Below, piece after piece: positions 56,801 through 64,000 of a stretch of 64,000 nt of DNA; the first letter of the stretch is position 1, and every line of letters starts with the position of its first letter. The notes beneath the pieces are model-generated. The model saw only the letters and a list, made by a program, of their open reading frames with translations, had not been told where the DNA came from and searched no databases. The position numbers were made by a program, and so were the translations under genes. This stretch comes from Chlorocebus sabaeus (Eukaryota; Chordata; Mammalia; Primates; Cercopithecidae): contig NC_132925.1 in assembly GCF_047675955.1 (NCBI RefSeq), positions 70,685,622 to 70,749,621 of the forward strand, written 5' to 3'.

Positions 56801-59800
56801 TAGTAAAACAAATATGAGTTTATACTTTATGCTTCTAACTTTGAGATTGACTTATCGTGGCGTGAATTACTGTCACAGAAATTGTCTAACTTTATCTCTC
56901 TCCATTAGACACTGTTGAATAGTCAGTTAGAAATGGAAAGAATGAAAGTTGAACAAGAAAGGAAGAAAGCCATTTTTACTCAAGAAGCAATAAAAGAAAA
57001 GGTACTGAATTTTGTTTTTGTTTGTTTGTTGTGTAACCATTTAGTAGATGCTGTGATTAATCATTGCTTTTTAATTTTAGCTATGCTTTATAACAAGCTT
57101 GTCCAGCCTGTGGCCTTGGTTGGCATGTGGCCCAGGATGATTTTGAATGAAGCCCAACACAAATTCATAAACTTTCTTAAATCATCATGAGATTTTTTTT
57201 TTCATGATTTATTTTTTTTTATTTTTTAGTTCATCAGCTATTGTTAGTGTATTTTATGTGTGGCCCAAGACAATTCTTGTTCTTCAGATGAGGCCCAGGG
57301 AACCAAAAGATTGGACATCCCTGCTTTCTAAGTATCATTTTTTTAATGTCTAAAATCAACATAGTGATGAATTCTAGTATTATAATCAGTGTCCTGCTCA
57401 GAGTGGACCCAAAGTAATTTTGAGTTTATCCAAAGAGATCTATGATTTCTAGGACTTGAAATATAAAACCTCTTGCCCTTTTTTTAAAATGAATTTAATT
57501 GTCTGTCACTGAAACCAGTGCACCTCGTTTGGTCTATAGGCACTTAAGGAGTAAATCTGGCTTGTTTTCTTTCTGGTTGTTGAGGGTAATTTTTCTGAAA
57601 TGAGCTTTCTGAGGCTGGGCATGGTGACTCACATCTGTAATCCCAGCACTTTGAGAGGCTGAGGTGGGTGGATCACTTGAGGCCAAGAGTTCGAGACCAG
57701 CCTGGCCAACATGGTGAAACCCCGTCTCTACTAAAAATACAAAAATTAGCTGGGCATGGTGGCGTGTGCCTGTAATCCCAGCTACTCAGGAGGCAGAGGT
57801 GGGAGAATTGCTTGAACCCGGGAGGCGGAGGCTACAGTGAGCCGAGATCGCATCACTGCACTCCAGCCTGGGCAACAGAGCGAGACTCTCTCAAAATATA
57901 TATATATATAAAAAATAAAATTAGTTTTCCGAATTGAAAGAATTACCGTGTACTTGGAGTTAGCATAATATATTTAAACTACTGACAGGTAAATTTAAAT
58001 TACCTATTGAATTTATTTGGAGTTTTAAAAATACATTAAAAATAAAATGGATAAGCCAGAAATTTTATGGTTTGTAACACTCATTAGAAATTTTATGTTA
58101 AAAAAATAGGTTTAATTGATAGGATATTGTAGAATATGAAACTTAACAGAAACATTCTCATTTCATTATAAAACCCAACAAATTACATTGTTGTAATAAA
58201 TGGGTCCTGTGATGATCTAACCAAGTCTATCTATAGTTTTAATTAGTAAATATTGTACTTTTTTTTTTTGAGACTGAGTTTTACTCTTGTTGCCCAGACT
58301 GGAGTGCAATGGTGCTATTTTAGCTCACCACAACCTCCACCGCCTGGGTTCAAGCTATTCTCCTGCCTCAACCTCCCAAGTAGCTGGGATTATAGGCATG
58401 CATCACCACGCCCAGCTAATTTTGTATTTTTTTTTTTTTTGAGACGGAGTCTCCCTCTGTCACCCAGGCTGGAGTGCGGTGGCCGGATCTCTGCTCACTG
58501 CAAGCTCGGCCTCCCGGGTTTACGCCATTCTCTTGCCTCAGCCTCCCGAGTAGCTGGGACTACAGGCGCTCGCCACCTCGCCCAGCTAGTTTTTTGTATT
58601 GTTTTAGTAGAGACGGGGTTTCACCGTGTTATCCAGGATGGTCTCGATCTCCTGACCTCGTGATCCGCCCGTCTCGGCCTCCCAAAGTGTAGTGATGGGG
58701 TTTTTCCATGTTGATCCGGTTGGTCTTGAACTTCCAACCTCAGGTGATCCACCCTCCTTTGCCTCCCAAAGTGCTGGGATAACAGGCATGGGCCACCACG
58801 CCTGGCCAAATACTGTCCTTCTGATAAGACTTCAGAAGCCATTTTATGGGGAAATTAGAATGAATCTTAAAAAACTTTTTTTTTTCTTCTTTTGATTGTA
58901 TTGAATTCCTTTGTAGTGTGGCTTTTTTAAAAGACTGAATCTTTGTTCTCGTTAACCCTGGGAAATGTGCTTGCTTTCTCTGCTTATCTCTTTGCTCTTT
59001 AATCTGAACAGAATTTTTTTTACTCCCTAAGGAACGCAAGCCATTTTCTGTTTCTAGCACTCCCACCATGTCACGCTCAAGTTCAATAAGTGGTGTTGAT
59101 ATGGCAGGACTACAGACATCTTTTCTGTCTCAGGTGATGTTTTATTTTTTATATGTACTTAGTTCTTAGAATAATAATAAAGGAAATATGCAAATGGCAA
59201 TATTGTCTGTCATCATGACCTTGCCATTCTGTAGGCAATTCATCTGAATACTTGTGGAGGAGTGCTAATTGTAGTGAGAGGAAATACATGAATGATTTTC
59301 TGCCTTTGAGAAGACATTTAAAGCAAAAATTGACAGAACCATTTTTGTTAGAACCTGGTAATGGAAGACAAGCTATAATAATTGAGTAACTGTGTAAACT
59401 TTCTTAATTAACATAGGATGAATCTCATGATCACTCATTTGGACCAATGTCTGTATCAGCAAATGGAAGCAATCTTTATGATGCTGTAAGGATGGGAGCA
59501 GGATCAAGCATTATTGAAAACCTACAGTCTCAGCTAAAGCTAAGGGAAGGGGAAATTACTCATTTACAGGTATTGGAAAAATTAAATTTGCTACAGAAGT
59601 AAATGAAGTTTTGAGGCCCAATAAATAGCACCCTTCATTGCCATCTGATTTCTGAGCAAATTGAGAAACAAGATGACATAGTGGCATGTGAAGCCCAAAA
59701 TGTATCACATATATCAGTGATAAAGGCTAAAAAGAGAAATTAGCTAAGGATAACAGCCAACTGAACCTGCTGATTGCCAGAATTAGGCAGTTTTGACTGA

Positions 59801-61927
59801 TCTGTCACAGGAAATACTGGGCTGGAGCAAGCCTCCCATGTGTTACAACCTGCCTACATAAGACATAAGCATCTAGGAGTAGAGAATGCCTCCTCCTTTC
59901 AAGCAGTTGTTTCCCAACAGAATAAAGGGAAGTTGCTGAGCTGTGAATGCCTGTTCTATTCAGATTTACCTCTTAGATAAGTTGTTCCAACTACCCCAGG
60001 AAGGAAGGGATAAAGGGATGAGATGTTCGAACTGTAACACACTGTACATGGGAGGAAACAACAGGAGTTGTTGAGGGAGCATCCTTTCATCTTACCTTTT
60101 TGGCTTTTAAAAAATTTTATGCAGTCAGAAATGTTAAAATGTTTTACAGGTTGAGCATCCCAGGTCAGAAATCTGAAATGCCCCCAAATCCAAAACTTTT
60201 GAGTGCTGACATGCTGCTCAAAGGAAGTGCTCAACTGAGCATTTTGGATTTCTAGATTTGGGATGCTCAACCAGTAAGTATATAATGCAATTATTCCATA
60301 ATCTGAAAAAAAAAAAAGAAATCTGAAACATTCCTGGTCTCAAGCATTTTGAATCAGGATACCTTTTTTCGGTGTTAAACACAATACACTTAGAAGTAGG
60401 TAAAAATTCAACTCCCATTATATACTTTCAGTTATATGAAAATATTACTCTATTAAAGAACTTGAATTGGCAAAAAGTAGATCAGACTAATCTTAATCCC
60501 GGATGTTTGTATAGCCAGTATGCTATACAGGGACCTAATAAATTTCTTTGGTAGTGATGAAAGCTTCTGTCGATACAACCTACACAGGTGGGGCTATATT
60601 AAAGTATGTTTTTATTTCTCTGGGTTCTTATAGTAATTTAGAATAACTGAAATATATGTCATTTCCTTAGATTAGAAAAAATATATGGTTGAATATTTTC
60701 AAACAAAAAATTGGATTTTCTTCTTTATCTCTGTTTCATAGTAAACCTTATAAATGGTATATCTCTCAGGAAAGTTGGGACCCTTTTTCTGCCACTGTTC
60801 CCTTAAGAAAGAGCTAGCTCAAGGTTGTATGTTGACATATCTATTTCAAAAAAAAACCCCCATTAAATATTTTTATATTAGTGAGAGTATTAAAAAAGAT
60901 ATGTTTTGATTTAAACTATTTTGTGGTAATGCTTCTCAGCTAGAAATTGGCAATCTAGAAAAAACTCGATCAATAATGGCTGAAGAACTAGTTAAATTAA
61001 CAAATCAAAATGATGAACTTGAAGAGAAGGTGAAGGAGATACCCAAACTTAGAACTCAGCTAAGAGTAAGTATTCTTCACCTAAGGATGAGTCTAAGATA
61101 CTTTAGTTCATTTACATTAAATCTCATGTTTTTGGTTTATAGTACGTTAGTGATTTCTTTGAAAATTAAAGAGTATTAATATTTGAGCAAAGAACTTTAA
61201 AAATGAATCTTTTATCTTGCTTGTGTCTTTACATATTCAAAGTAATTTTCACAATCACGTTTAGTCCCAGTATAGGAAAAGAACTAGATTTGGCTACGCT
61301 TCATTTATAACATTGAACTTTGTATGATCTTAGTAATATTCTGTTGATTGATGTTATATGTATCATCACAATTGTCTTATCTGGATGTTAGAAGACACTG
61401 TTAAGCCATAAGTGAGAATATGTTTTCTTTTGATCTTTCCTGTGGGCTAAATGCCAGGTAATACTTACACCACCACGGAACAAAGAGACTAAATTTTATA
61501 TCAGGTGTGCTTACATTAATGGGAGAGAACTCATATATGGGGAGAATTGTAGATTTAGTGGAGAGAGAGGGTAAAATTGATAGCCTTCTAGCTTGTTTTT
61601 TTTCTTTAATTCCTTTTTTTGCTGTTTAGTTCAACATTGAAGTGTGAGTTTAATTTTTAAAAGAGATGAGTATATACTTTTATTTAAATTGTAGTGTTTT
61701 CATTGTTGACTCCTATGGCAATATAAACATTAAAGATGTTTTGTGTAGTTATTTTAAAAATTGTAAACAAATACATTTTGCAGGATTTGGATCAAAGATA
61801 CAACACTATTCTGCAGATGTATGGAGAAAAAGCAGAAGAGGCAGAAGAACTTCGATTAGATCTCGAAGATGTAAAAAATATGTATAAAACTCAAATAGAT
61901 GAACTTTTAAGACAAAGGCTCAGTTAA
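32696..61927 (+). CDS. TMF1: TMF1, TATA element modulatory factor / golgin TMF/ARA160 (17 coding exons)
   Basis: TMF1 is a coiled-coil golgin that binds Rab6 through its C-terminus and captures vesicles at the Golgi. It was first described as a TATA-element-binding factor and androgen-receptor coactivator. Exons: 32696..32837, 36229..37430, 40231..40334, 40957..41083, 41899..42004, 45080..45222, 45759..45925, 46048..46204, 49801..49893, 51209..51365, 54882..55074, 56606..56675, 56909..57001, 59032..59133, 59417..59569, 60940..61065, 61784..61927. They sum to 3,279 nt (1,092 codons plus stop; human is about 1,093). Residues 1-448 are acidic, Ser/Thr-rich and low-complexity. About 449-918 is long heptad-rich coiled coil, 919-1003 a Ser-rich linker, and about 1004-1092 the C-terminal Rab6/TATA-binding-type coil. 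Every junction keeps frame with GT-AG ends. Confidence 0.97.
33291..33574 (-). repeat. Alu SINE, antisense, TMF1 intron 1
   Basis: From gagacggagtctcactctg to tataggcgtaaacctg, immediately downstream of the CpG island. Confidence 0.92.
33585..33735 (+). repeat. MIR SINE relic, TMF1 intron 1
   Basis: Shows ggaaaatgaggcccagaatg, aagtaacttgctctaggtc and gaggattagaatgtgctgg. Confidence 0.7.
34456..34528. repeat. Two-copy 37-bp AT-rich tandem duplication
   Basis: The unit starting tgaagtcatatata and ending atatttggt occurs at 34456 and again from about 34492, just before the antisense Alu. Confidence 0.75.
34534..34818 (-). repeat. Alu SINE, antisense, TMF1 intron 1
   Basis: From ttgagacagagtctggc to gagccactgtgcctggcc. 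The following tgaagtcatat repeats the duplication unit on its other side. Confidence 0.92.
35393..35685 (-). repeat. Old Alu (AluJ-like), antisense, TMF1 intron 1
   Basis: From cgagacaggttctcaatctg to gaacctccatactca; diverged, with tcaagacaagcc-type AluJ bases. It ends about 65 bp before the mir-3136 hairpin. Confidence 0.88.
35750..35829 (+). ncRNA. MIR3136: microRNA precursor, mir-3136 orthologue (TMF1 intron 1)
   Basis: A near-perfect 80-nt hairpin. Arms 35750..35770 and 35809..35829 are 21-bp exact reverse complements, extended after one mismatch by GTAGGG / CCCTAC, with a 24-nt loop (35778..35801). The 5' arm (mature-like 35760..35782) begins CTGACTGAATAGGTAGGG, as I remember hsa-miR-3136-5p, and the 3' arm product would be about 35799..35820. 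Human mir-3136 lies at this TMF1 locus on chromosome 3. It is intronic and sense, so it is probably processed from the TMF1 primary transcript. The identification is from memory of the mature sequence. Expression in this species is not shown. Confidence 0.82.
36229..37430 (+). CDS. TMF1: TMF1 coding exon 2 (large, 1,202 nt)
   Basis: Residues 48-448, over a third of the protein in one exon. Ser/Thr/Glu-rich and probably disordered, with no heptad pattern. Acceptor tcaaag follows a T-rich tract; donor gtaact. Confidence 0.97.
37431..38670. other. TMF1 intron 2, first part, nothing recognised
   Basis: AT-rich unique-looking intronic DNA without a clear repeat. Confidence 0.4.
38671..38698. repeat. 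(TGGA)n short microsatellite
   Basis: tatggatggatggatgtatg-type repeat at the tail side of the next Alu. Confidence 0.75.
38696..39024 (-). repeat. Alu SINE with internal 53-bp duplication, TMF1 intron 2
   Basis: Antisense Alu whose right-arm end is present twice: 38701..38752 and 38754..38805, with several mismatches between copies. Confidence 0.88.
39031..39336 (-). repeat. Alu SINE, antisense, TMF1 intron 2
   Basis: TTTTA-rich tail, then gagacggagtcttgcactg to gagccactgtgcccggcc; adjacent to the Alus on both sides. Confidence 0.93.
39346..39652 (-). repeat. Alu SINE, antisense, TMF1 intron 2
   Basis: (TTTA)n tail, then gagatggagtttcgctg to gagccactgcgcccgacc. Confidence 0.93.
39680..40090 (-). 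mobile_element. L1M-type 3' UTR fragment, antisense (tentative)
   Basis: Phrases such as tatccacaacctagctaag, attcttatacatgtcatct and tacactcccactag resemble antisense L1M 3' regions. Confidence 0.45.
40231..40334 (+). CDS. TMF1: TMF1 coding exon 3
   Basis: Residues 449-483. Starts the coiled coil (TVEFLNEKLEKREAQLLSLS). Confidence 0.95.
40957..41083 (+). CDS. TMF1: TMF1 coding exon 4
   Basis: Residues 483-525, coiled coil (EMFRVKEESSSISSLKDEFT...). Donor gtaatt. Confidence 0.95.
41229..41655 (+). repeat. Trimeric Alu, TMF1 intron 4
   Basis: A 427-nt Alu with an extra internal unit of about 135 bp: the ctcaggaggc segment at 41401 recurs at 41536, each with its own A-rich linker. Confidence 0.88.
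41899..42004 (+). CDS. TMF1: TMF1 coding exon 5
   Basis: Residues 526-561 (EIKNIKEELATRLNSSETAD...), in the region named the TMF DNA-binding domain. Donor gtgcgt. Confidence 0.95.
42447..42751 (+). repeat. Alu SINE, TMF1 intron 5
   Basis: Full dimer ending in an AAATAAAAT-type tail. Confidence 0.93.
43837..44135 (-). repeat. Alu SINE, antisense, TMF1 intron 5
   Basis: 17-T tail, then gaaacagagtctcactg to gagccactgcacccggcc; little diverged. Confidence 0.94.
44170..44960 (-). mobile_element. L1M-type 3' UTR fragment, antisense (tentative)
   Basis: Runs through gcatttggttgttatgtcc, tttagtcttccatcaattt and cattgaggactctggagtcc-type sequence seen in old L1 3' ends. Confidence 0.5.
45080..45222 (+). 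CDS. TMF1: TMF1 coding exon 6
   Basis: Residues 561-608 (EKLSKQQLHNSNIIKKLRAK...), TMF DNA-binding-type coil. Acceptor caccag, donor gtgaat. Confidence 0.95.
45367..45668 (+). repeat. Alu SINE carrying a MADE1 remnant, TMF1 intron 6
   Basis: Alu with a 14-bp insert, TTGCACCAACCTAA, at 45495..45508 flanked on both sides by TA. The insert equals the last 14 bases of a MADE1 terminal repeat. Confidence 0.9.
45759..45925 (+). CDS. TMF1: TMF1 coding exon 7
   Basis: Residues 609-664, continuous heptads (VLDGKEEVEKQHRENIKKLN...). Confidence 0.95.
46048..46204 (+). CDS. TMF1: TMF1 coding exon 8
   Basis: Residues 664-716, Ala/Glu-rich coiled coil ending QQQETLAIQ. Acceptor tttaag. Confidence 0.95.
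46560..48190 (-). mobile_element. L1 LINE 3' part, antisense, split by Alu pile, TMF1 intron 8
   Basis: Two pieces (46560..46946 and 47706..48190) read on the minus strand like the C-terminal part of L1 ORF2 (for example KAQITKENLDK and CWWECKVMQPLWKSL), decayed and truncated. Alus inserted between them. Confidence 0.8.
46947..47705 (-). repeat. Nested and duplicated Alu cluster, TMF1 intron 8
   Basis: An antisense outer Alu (46947..47115, resuming about 47417) is interrupted by a second full antisense Alu (about 47116..47416). The outer left arm is then repeated (about 47561..47705), each copy starting ggctaatttttt. Confidence 0.85.
48429..48830. repeat. 201-bp tandem duplication, TMF1 intron 8
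   Basis: 48429..48628 and 48629..48830 align along their whole length (start acacctatttct, end cttattgatgga) with scattered substitutions; period 201-202. Confidence 0.85.
48830..49800. other. TMF1 intron 8, 3' part, probable old L1 3' sequence
   Basis: AT-rich. Some phrases (gatggccaggtgaaaggat, gtttataatgtatgctcc) resemble antisense L1M 3' UTR. No firm call. Confidence 0.35.
49801..49893 (+). CDS. TMF1: TMF1 coding exon 9
   Basis: Residues 717-747 (VGDLRLALQRTEQAAARKED...). Confidence 0.95.
50114..50396 (+). repeat. Alu body without its 5' end, TMF1 intron 9
   Basis: Starts at agaggctgaggcgggcgg and ends in an AAAT-rich tail followed by AAGTGCTTCTTT (50385..50396). The missing head is found inverted at 50676..50701. 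Confidence 0.92.
50676..50713 (-). repeat. Inverted Alu head plus target-site duplication
   Basis: On the minus strand: AAGTGCTTCTTT, then GGCCAGGCACAGTGGCTCAT and GCCTGT, i.e. the first 26 bases of an Alu. The 12-bp flank is identical to the one after the Alu body at 50385..50396. Confidence 0.88.
50779..51075 (+). repeat. Alu SINE, TMF1 intron 9
   Basis: From ggctgggcatggtggc to a short ATT/ATA-rich tail; older type. Confidence 0.93.
51209..51365 (+). CDS. TMF1: TMF1 coding exon 10
   Basis: Residues 748-800 (RLQEAENRNQELSQSVSSTT...). Donor gtaact. Confidence 0.95.
51624..51802 (-). repeat. Partial antisense Alu, TMF1 intron 10
   Basis: Starts with the T tail and gagatggagtctcgctg and stops abruptly at tatttttagtaga, where unrelated sequence begins. 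Confidence 0.92.
51803..51979. other. Unrecognised CpG-containing segment joined to a partial Alu
   Basis: Not Alu, L1, MIR or LTR by eye. It has several CpGs in an AT-rich intron and an open minus-strand frame. It continues after the younger Alu at about 52302. Confidence 0.5.
51980..52302 (+). repeat. Alu SINE with intact target-site duplication, TMF1 intron 10
   Basis: Alu from about 51996 to 52286, flanked by aagattccatattctg at 51980..51995 and again at 52287..52302. Confidence 0.94.
52490..52670 (+). repeat. MIR-like SINE relic, TMF1 intron 10
   Basis: tgagtcaggagacatgg, acaagtcacttatattg and gggtgaactagattag are MIR-type phrases. Confidence 0.6.
53255..54655 (-). mobile_element. L1M LINE 3' part, antisense, TMF1 intron 10
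   Basis: Continuous antisense L1M sequence: attgatataatgtag, ttgattggcttttttcactcag-like, tccaggctctggctatt, catccttgccaac, tttgagttaattttcg. No open ORF2 remains. Confidence 0.75.
53460..53487. repeat. (TG)n microsatellite
   Basis: tgtgtgtatgtatgtgtgtg tract within the L1M element. Confidence 0.8.
54882..55074 (+). CDS. TMF1: TMF1 coding exon 11
   Basis: Residues 800-864 (ESQTLLAAAVERERAATEEL...). Confidence 0.95.
55148..55450 (+). repeat. Alu SINE, TMF1 intron 11
   Basis: From ggccgggtgcagtggc to an AAAT-rich tail; lacks the normal A-rich linker stretch (gtgaaacctaaaaataaaatttgcc). Confidence 0.92.
55536..55859 (+). repeat. Alu SINE with target-site duplication, TMF1 intron 11
   Basis: Alu flanked by agtaacaggatatta at 55536..55550 and 55845..55859. 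Confidence 0.94.
56606..56675 (+). CDS. TMF1: TMF1 coding exon 12
   Basis: Residues 864-887 (YQVELENLKDEYVRTLEETR...). Confidence 0.95.
56909..57001 (+). CDS. TMF1: TMF1 coding exon 13
   Basis: Residues 888-918, end of the long coil (TLLNSQLEMERMKVEQERKK...). Confidence 0.95.
57085..57330 (-). mobile_element. hAT-type non-autonomous DNA transposon, TMF1 intron 13
   Basis: Ends acaagcttgtcc (57093) and ttggacatccct (57322) form short inverted repeats, flanked by GCTTTATA and GCTTTCTA, an 8-bp hAT-style duplication with one mismatch. The family name (MER type) is uncertain. Confidence 0.65.
57613..57912 (+). repeat. Alu SINE, TMF1 intron 13
   Basis: From ggctgggcatggtgac to a TA-repeat tail. 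Confidence 0.93.
58258..58806 (-). repeat. Antisense Alu interrupted by a younger Alu, TMF1 intron 13
   Basis: The outer, older Alu occupies 58258..58425 and 58690..58806. The two pieces rejoin at its mid-left-arm. Confidence 0.9.
58426..58689 (-). repeat. AluYRa-type young Alu (Old World monkey lineage)
   Basis: On the minus strand it shows gaggccgagacgggcgg, aaaactagctgggcgagg and gagatccggccac, changes that mark cercopithecoid AluYRa rather than human AluY. It is short at its 5' end, beginning at cactttggg. Confidence 0.85.
59032..59133 (+). CDS. TMF1: TMF1 coding exon 14
   Basis: Residues 919-952, a Ser-rich linker (ERKPFSVSSTPTMSRSSSIS...), likely phosphorylated. Acceptor cctaag. Confidence 0.95.
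59417..59569 (+). CDS. TMF1: TMF1 coding exon 15
   Basis: Residues 953-1003, linker then renewed coil (IIENLQSQLKLREGEITHLQ). Confidence 0.95.
60147..60365 (+). mobile_element. MER2/Tigger-type DNA transposon, rearranged, TMF1 intron 15
   Basis: Begins caggttgagcatccc after TA. An inverted terminal piece, ttgggatgctcaacc, already appears at 60257..60271, and a further MER2-like stretch (ggtctcaagcattttgaatc) follows to 60361. It looks like a nested or duplicated MER2. Confidence 0.7.
60940..61065 (+). CDS. TMF1: TMF1 coding exon 16
   Basis: Residues 1004-1045 in the C-terminal Rab6/TATA-binding-type domain (LEIGNLEKTRSIMAEELVKL...). Confidence 0.95.
61784..61927 (+). CDS. TMF1: TMF1 last coding exon 17
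   Basis: Residues 1046-1092 (DLDQRYNTILQMYGEKAEEA...), stop TAA at 61925..61927. The final residues are RQRLS; I remember RQSLS in human. Confidence 0.96.
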   Translation, partial: DLDQRYNTILQMYGEKAEEAEELRLDLEDVKNMYKTQIDELLRQRLS

Positions 61928-62253
61928 CTTGTGAAAATTGAATTCCCGTCAAACTGAATGTAAACATTTAATATCTAAACATTTAATGTGGACTTCCAAT
62001 AAATTCTTTTATAGAATTAGAAAATGGGATTTACTGTAGAGCATAAAAATTTTTTTTAAATTGTTTTACACTATATAGTAATATTTACAGTTAAATTATT
62101 TTGTGCAATATTTGAACTTTATTTTTGAAACTATTCTTTAAAGATTTATTTTTTAAAGCATTCATTTTTTTTTCTCCCTTGAATAGCACAGAGATTTATT
62201 ACTTTATCCTCATATCAATATGACTAGGGAAGAAGAGTGGTGTTCATATATGT

Positions 62254-62285
62254 ATTATAGATATACAACTAGTTGTATCTATAAT
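62254..62285. repeat. Palindrome in TMF1 3' UTR
   Basis: attatagata(ta)caactag is followed by its reverse complement ttgtatctataat around a central CTAG; about 15-bp arms with a two-base bulge. Confidence 0.7.
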
Positions 62286-63104
62286 TTGTAAGTGTTTATA
62301 TATATATTAAGAACATTTAAAGAGTAATGTTAACATACTGAAATTTTGAAATCTTTCACATTTAAATTTTCAACATATCTTAATTACTACTCATGAAAAT
62401 GTACATTGTGTTAAAGTAAAAAATTATTAAATCTGTGGTCATTAAATTTTAAACTAATTTTTTTTTCCTTTAAAAGTAAGAGTAACACTGACACTGAAAT
62501 TTAAAGAGTGAATGATTTAAACTTAAAAAAAAATTTTGGTCTGAAATTTTATTTCACCCAGCTTTCACAATTAAGTCTGTATAAAATGTGGTACCTTTTG
62601 GTACCTATCCAGAGAAACCTGTACATATTCAATGTTATCTAGATGTGATTGGATAATGGAGAAAATTTATAATGATTTTGCAGTGGCATCAATAACATTT
62701 AAATGATTTTGAAGAAGTATTATTTTACTACCCTATAAAATGAATCAAAAATAATAAAGTTCTTAACATAATTTACTCTTTAAAAATTACCTGTTCATAT
62801 TTTGTAAACCCATATTTTTAGCACATTAAAAATGAATGTTTGATATTACAGAATATTCATAACAAAATGGAAAAATTATAGGAATTAACTTGAATTTGAC
62901 ATTTTATAATTCTGTGTGATTTATCATTTTATTTTTTCTTGAAATTTCAAACACAAGGGAGGCATGGAATAGCTTTTAAAAATAGCTATGCTTTCTTCCA
63001 AGTGTTATTTTATTCAAAAAGGTAACCAGGCTGTGTTTTAAACCTGTGAAATATTTTGATGCATTTTATTACTGAAAGTTATTTAACTGCTTTTACTTGC
63101 ACAT

Positions 63105-63429
63105 AAAAACTCTCATTTACGGCTGGGTGCCGTGGCTCATACCTGTAATCCCAGCACTTTGGGAGGCCAAGGCGGGCGGATCACCTGATGTCAGGAGTTC
63201 AAGACCAGCATGGCCAACAGTTGGTGAAACCCCATCTCTACTAAAAATACAAAAATTAGCCTGGCATGGTGGTGTGCGCCTGTGATCCTAGCTACTCGGG
63301 AGGCTGAGGCAGAATTGCTTGAACCTGGGAGGTGGAGGTTGCAGTGAGCCAAGATTGCGCCCCTGCACTCCAGCCTGGGCAACAGAGCAAGACTCCGTCT
63401 CAAGAAAAAAAAAAAGAAAACTCTCATTT
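63105..63429 (+). repeat. Alu SINE in TMF1 3' UTR with target-site duplication
   Basis: Alu from 63121 to about 63415, flanked by aaaactctcattt on both sides. Sense orientation, so the TMF1 transcript would carry it if the distal poly(A) site is used. Confidence 0.93.
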
Positions 63430-63756
63430 TTTTAGTTAAAATTAAAACACTGGTACTTCAGAGTATGAATACAAGTAAGACATATTGAAGAATTTGGAGT
63501 TTTTCAGGGCAATTCAAATGACCTCATTTTTGTTCTTTTTGTATTCCAGACAGTGTTTCTGTCATTGGATCTCTGATTTGTAGCATTAATAAATATTCTT
63601 TCTGTGTGAGCCAGATTCATAAAATTAATTTTCTTCATTTTAGTGGTAAAAAGCAATCTAATAGCTTTTTGTCAGCTTGATTTTTTTTTTTTTTTTGTAA
63701 TATTCAGGGGCAGAATGACAGGACAGATAAGCAATAAGAAATGTATAGAATTAGAA

Positions 63757-64000
63757 AGTACAGCAGTTCCCTCTTACCCATGGGACATACGTTCCAAGAT
63801 CCCCAGTGAATGTCTGAAACCATGGATAGTATAGAACCCTCTATACACTGTTTTTTCCTAAACATATACACCTGTGATAAAGTTCTGTTTATAAATTAGG
63901 GACAGCAAGAGATAAACAATAACAAAATAGAACAGTTATAAAAATTCACTGTAATAAAAGTTATGTAAATGTGATTTCTCTGTCTCTTTCTCTCAAAATA
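63757..64000. mobile_element. Tigger-like DNA transposon, runs off the window
   Basis: acagcagttccctcttaccc, catgggacatacgttcc and gaaaccatggatagtatag are the recognisable start of a pogo/Tigger-class element. Subfamily uncertain. Confidence 0.6.

Larger units (their letters stand above)
61928..64000 (+). other. TMF1: TMF1 3' UTR (extends beyond the window)
   Basis: A long AT-rich trailer. AATAAA hexamers occur at 61998..62003, 62753..62758 and 63588..63593. Human TMF1 mRNA is over 6 kb, which implies a trailer of about 3 kb, so the distal end is probably outside the window. It contains one Alu and the start of a Tigger-like element. Confidence 0.65.

Noticed and set aside
61998..62003. AATAAA 71 nt after the TMF1 stop as the main poly(A) signal
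   Set aside because: Kept only as a candidate: human TMF1 has a far longer trailer, and the downstream T/G signal is weak.
1..64000. tRNA, rRNA, CRISPR, operon, phage or bacterial system
   Set aside because: None seen. The window is intron-rich primate DNA; tandem short repeats are microsatellites and Alu tails, not CRISPR.

Overview
This is a stretch of primate nuclear DNA: intron-rich, GC-poor, dense in Alu, and carrying parts of three genes. Toward the left edge lie the first three codons and 5' leader of a minus-strand gene that fits ARL6IP5. UBA3, the catalytic subunit of the NEDD8-activating enzyme, is complete on the plus strand (18 coding exons, 4638..29374, 463 codons by my exon sum). 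TMF1, the golgin TATA-element modulatory factor (TMF/ARA160), is also on the plus strand, with all 17 coding exons (32696..61927, 1,092 codons by my sum); its 3' UTR probably runs off the window. This gene order is the known ARL6IP5-UBA3-TMF1 neighbourhood of human chromosome 3p14.
Species: one nested Alu (58426..58689) has the diagnostic bases of the AluYRa lineage of Old World monkeys. The UBA3 and TMF1 exons also differ from the human proteins, as I remember them, at scattered conservative positions. I therefore favour a cercopithecoid monkey (macaque or baboon type) over human; this is inference.
Layout: 1..250 ARL6IP5 start and promoter; 250..4480 head-to-head intergenic DNA with MIR, MER5-type and Alu relics; 4480..5130 UBA3 CpG island; 4638..30085 UBA3; 30086..32380 intergenic; 32380..33150 TMF1 CpG island; 32696 to the end TMF1. 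TMF1 intron 1 holds a hairpin that matches the miR-3136 precursor. UBA3 intron 6 has a textbook U12-type (minor spliceosome) 5' splice site and branch site.
The two complete genes are not a pathway: UBA3, with NAE1, starts cullin neddylation in the cytosol and nucleus, whereas TMF1 tethers vesicles at the Golgi and binds Rab6. I see no undescribed multi-gene system. The most interesting non-coding items are the U12 intron, the mir-3136 locus, a 0.57-kb microinversion that cut an Alu in two (50114..50678), a 14-bp MADE1 remnant inside an Alu, two unnamed hairpins, and an unrecognised segment in TMF1 intron 10.
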